From: Gammaproteobacteria bacterium
GTDB taxonomy: Bacteria; Pseudomonadota; Gammaproteobacteria; GCA-001735895
Assembly (NCBI GenBank): GCA_021767985.1
Contig: JAASSH010000015.1
Span: 1-11,451 of the forward strand
DNA: 11,451 nucleotides
Direction of reading: 5' to 3'
Each line of letters begins with the position of its first letter. Position 1 is the stretch's first letter. The translations under genes were made by a program, and so were the position numbers. The notes under the pieces are model-generated. The model saw nothing but the letters and a program-made list of their open reading frames with translations, searched no databases and had not been told where the DNA came from. Shown here piece after piece: positions 10,085 to 11,451 of the stretch.

Positions 10085-10173
10085 CTGTCAGCCCCGGAAA
10101 AATCCAGGTGCTGCAGGTTGACGCCGGGATTGTGCGATGCCTGCTATCAAACGTGCTTCCGGTTGGGGATTTC

Positions 10174-10202
10174 TTGACACTAAATAGGTGCCACAATAGA
10201 CT
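10174..10202 (+). promoter_or_regulatory. Sigma70-type promoter for the nuo operon
   Basis: A perfect -35 box TTGACA (10174-10179) is followed by a 17-base spacer and TAGACT (10197-10202, 4 of 6 matches to the -10 consensus). Transcription would begin near 10209, giving a leader of about 40 bases before nuoA. It sits between the tRNA terminator and nuoA, where an operon promoter is expected. No operator or riboswitch is evident in 10085-10170. Confidence 0.65.
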
Positions 10203-10250
10203 GGCGCCACGCATCAATAGCGCAGGTTTTCAGGGGAAAGTGCTCGATCC

Positions 10251-10607
10251 ATGTTAGGTAATTATCTACCGATTCTGATTTTTATGTGCATCACCCTGAT
10301 TATGGGCTCGGTCTTCATCATACTGGGTAAACTGTTGGGTCCGTCCCGACCTGACGCAGAAAAAAACTCTCCCTACGAATGCGGCTTCGAGGCTTTCGAA
10401 GACAGTCGCATGAAATTCGATGTGCGCTACTACCTGGTCGCGATTCTGTTCATCATTTTCGACCTCGAGATCGCCTTCCTGTTTCCGTGGGCTATCGTGC
10501 TTGACGAGATCGGTACTTTTGGCCTGGTGGCGATGGCGGTTTTTCTCGCCGTGCTGGTCATCGGCTTTATTTTCGAGTGGAAGAAAGGAGCGCTCGAATG
10601 GGAATAG
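10251..10607 (+). CDS. nuoA: NADH-quinone oxidoreductase subunit A
   Basis: NuoA is a small membrane subunit of respiratory complex I, at the junction between the peripheral arm and the proton-pumping arm near the quinone site. It is 118 residues with three predicted membrane segments (about 6-28, 60-82 and 88-108). The loop between the first two has the family signature [20 protein letters not shown] with C44, and the second helix carries D71 and E73 in [13 protein letters not shown]. Purine-rich AGGGGA lies 13 bases before the ATG, rather far for a ribosome site, but the N-terminus [11 protein letters not shown] fits the family. The stop lies inside the start of nuoB (10-base overlap), implying coupled translation. 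Confidence 0.97.
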   Translation: MLGNYLPILIFMCITLIMGSVFIILGKLLGPSRPDAEKNSPYECGFEAFEDSRMKFDVRYYLVAILFIIFDLEIAFLFPWAIVLDEIGTFGLVAMAVFLAVLVIGFIFEWKKGALEWE

Positions 10608-11074
10608 AAGGTGTATTCGAGCAGGGCATCGTCACCACCACGGCCGATAAGCTAATCAACTGGGCGCGTACCGGGTCGATGTGGCCAATGACTTTCGGGC
10701 TCGCCTGTTGCGCGGTCGAGATGATGCAGGCAGGTGCTGCGCGCTATGACCTCGATCGCTTCGGTATTATATTTCGCCCCAGCCCGCGCCAGTCGGATGT
10801 CATGATCGTGGCCGGCACGCTGGTTAACAAGATGGCGCCCGCCCTGCGCAAGGTTTACGACCAGATGGCCGAGCCGCGCTGGGTAATTTCGATGGGATCC
10901 TGCGCCAACGGCGGCGGATATTACCATTACTCCTATTCGGTGGTGCGCGGCTGCGATCGCGTAGTGCCGGTCGACGTCTATGTGCCGGGCTGTCCGCCCA
11001 CGGCGGAGGCGCTGCTCTACGGTATTTTGCAATTGCAAAACAAGATTAAACGCACCAATACCATTGCCCGCTGA
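10598..11074 (+). CDS. nuoB: NADH-quinone oxidoreductase subunit B
   Basis: NuoB carries iron-sulfur cluster N2, the last electron carrier of complex I before quinone. The chosen start is ATG 10598, with a strong AGGAG seven bases upstream; an in-frame ATG at 10577 would add seven residues lying inside nuoA and is less likely. The protein is 158 residues. Cluster ligands are the tandem C37-C38 (LACCAVEMM), C102 ([10 protein letters not shown]) and C132 ([12 protein letters not shown]), all present. The stretch [19 protein letters not shown] is typical. The stop is followed one base later by the nuoC ATG, keeping the nuoABC order. Confidence 0.97.
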   Translation: MGIEGVFEQGIVTTTADKLINWARTGSMWPMTFGLACCAVEMMQAGAARYDLDRFGIIFRPSPRQSDVMIVAGTLVNKMAPALRKVYDQMAEPRWVISMGSCANGGGYYHYSYSVVRGCDRVVPVDVYVPGCPPTAEALLYGILQLQNKIKRTNTIAR

Positions 11075-11075
11075 G

Positions 11076-11451
11076 ATGTCGGACTCCAAACAGCAACTGG
11101 CGGAGGCATTGCGCGCGGCGCTGGGCGAAAATATCGAATCAGTCGCAGTCGCGTGCAACGAGGTGACCCTGGAAGTGAGCGCCGATCAGCTGCTCGAAGT
11201 CGCCACCCGCTTGCGCGATGACGCGCAGTTCCAGTTCCAGCAGCTGGTTGACCTGTGCGGTGTCGATTACTCGCAGTTCGGCCGTGATGAATGGCTAACC
11301 GAAGAAGCCAGCCGTGGTGGTTTCAGCCGTGGCGTCGAGGACAACATCAGTAGCGGGCGGCTGCAGTTTGGCGATGAGCTGGACTCGCTTGCGGTTCCGG
11401 GGAAACGTTTCGCCGCGGTGTATCACTTACTGTCGTATGCAAACAATCAGC
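11076..11451 (+). CDS. nuoC: NADH-quinone oxidoreductase subunit C, 3' end outside the window
   Basis: NuoC belongs to the peripheral arm of complex I, next to NuoB and NuoD. The ATG at 11076 follows the nuoB stop by one base, and 125 codons are visible before the right edge. The sequence is recognised by QLVDLCGVDYSQFG near residues 55-68 and RFAAVYHLLSYANNQ at the end. Between these blocks lies an insertion of about 40 residues (containing EWLTEEASRGGFSRGVED) that shorter NuoC proteins lack; I believe similar insertions occur in other gammaproteobacterial NuoC. Whether it is separate from nuoD, as in most bacteria, or fused as in E. coli cannot be seen. Confidence 0.92.
   Translation, partial: MSDSKQQLAEALRAALGENIESVAVACNEVTLEVSADQLLEVATRLRDDAQFQFQQLVDLCGVDYSQFGRDEWLTEEASRGGFSRGVEDNISSGRLQFGDELDSLAVPGKRFAAVYHLLSYANNQ

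Noticed and set aside
10577..10597. Upstream ATG for nuoB
   Set aside because: It adds seven residues inside nuoA without a ribosome site, while ATG 10598 has AGGAG at ideal spacing.

Overview
The window is a stretch of core chromosome from a gammaproteobacterium. Every protein is recognisable as a household gene with gammaproteobacterial motifs. The order carB-greA-(yhbY<)-rlmE-ftsH-folP-glmM-tpiA-secG-tRNA-Leu is the one known from pseudomonads and relatives, with tpiA between glmM and secG, which enterics lack. The nuo operon directly after tRNA-Leu, instead of rimP-nusA, resembles Legionella/Coxiella/Xanthomonas-type layouts. Base composition is moderately GC-rich and even. I cannot name a genus.

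Layout. 1-2614: carB without its first ~200 codons (pyrimidine and arginine precursor synthesis). 2627-3103: greA, 12 bases behind it. 3104-3532: a 429-base gap between the converging ends of greA and yhbY, mostly filled by two inverted copies of a 122-base structured repeat. 3533-3841 (minus): yhbY. 3871-8715: rlmE, ftsH, folP and glmM on the plus strand, with folP/glmM overlapping by one base. 8813-9957: tpiA and secG. 9968-10052: tRNA-Leu(GAG), followed by a hairpin terminator. 10174-10202: a good sigma70-type promoter for nuoA, nuoB and nuoC; nuoC runs off the right edge.

The genes cover nucleotide precursor supply, transcript cleavage (GreA), ribosome maturation (YhbY, RlmE), membrane protein quality control (FtsH), folate and peptidoglycan precursor synthesis (FolP, GlmM), glycolysis (TpiA), protein export (SecG) and respiration (Nuo).

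The one part not explained by ordinary genes is 3163-3489. Two 122-base units lie head-out in opposite orientation, 81 bases apart. Each folds into the same three-way-junction shape. They differ at 30 of 122 positions, and 26 of those differences sit in 13 compensatory base-pair swaps, so the shape is kept while the sequence changes. The rest of the window is conventional, with small points of interest in FtsH (Walker A), FolP (pterin-site neighbour), NuoC (insertion) and the tight yhbY/rlmE divergent start region.
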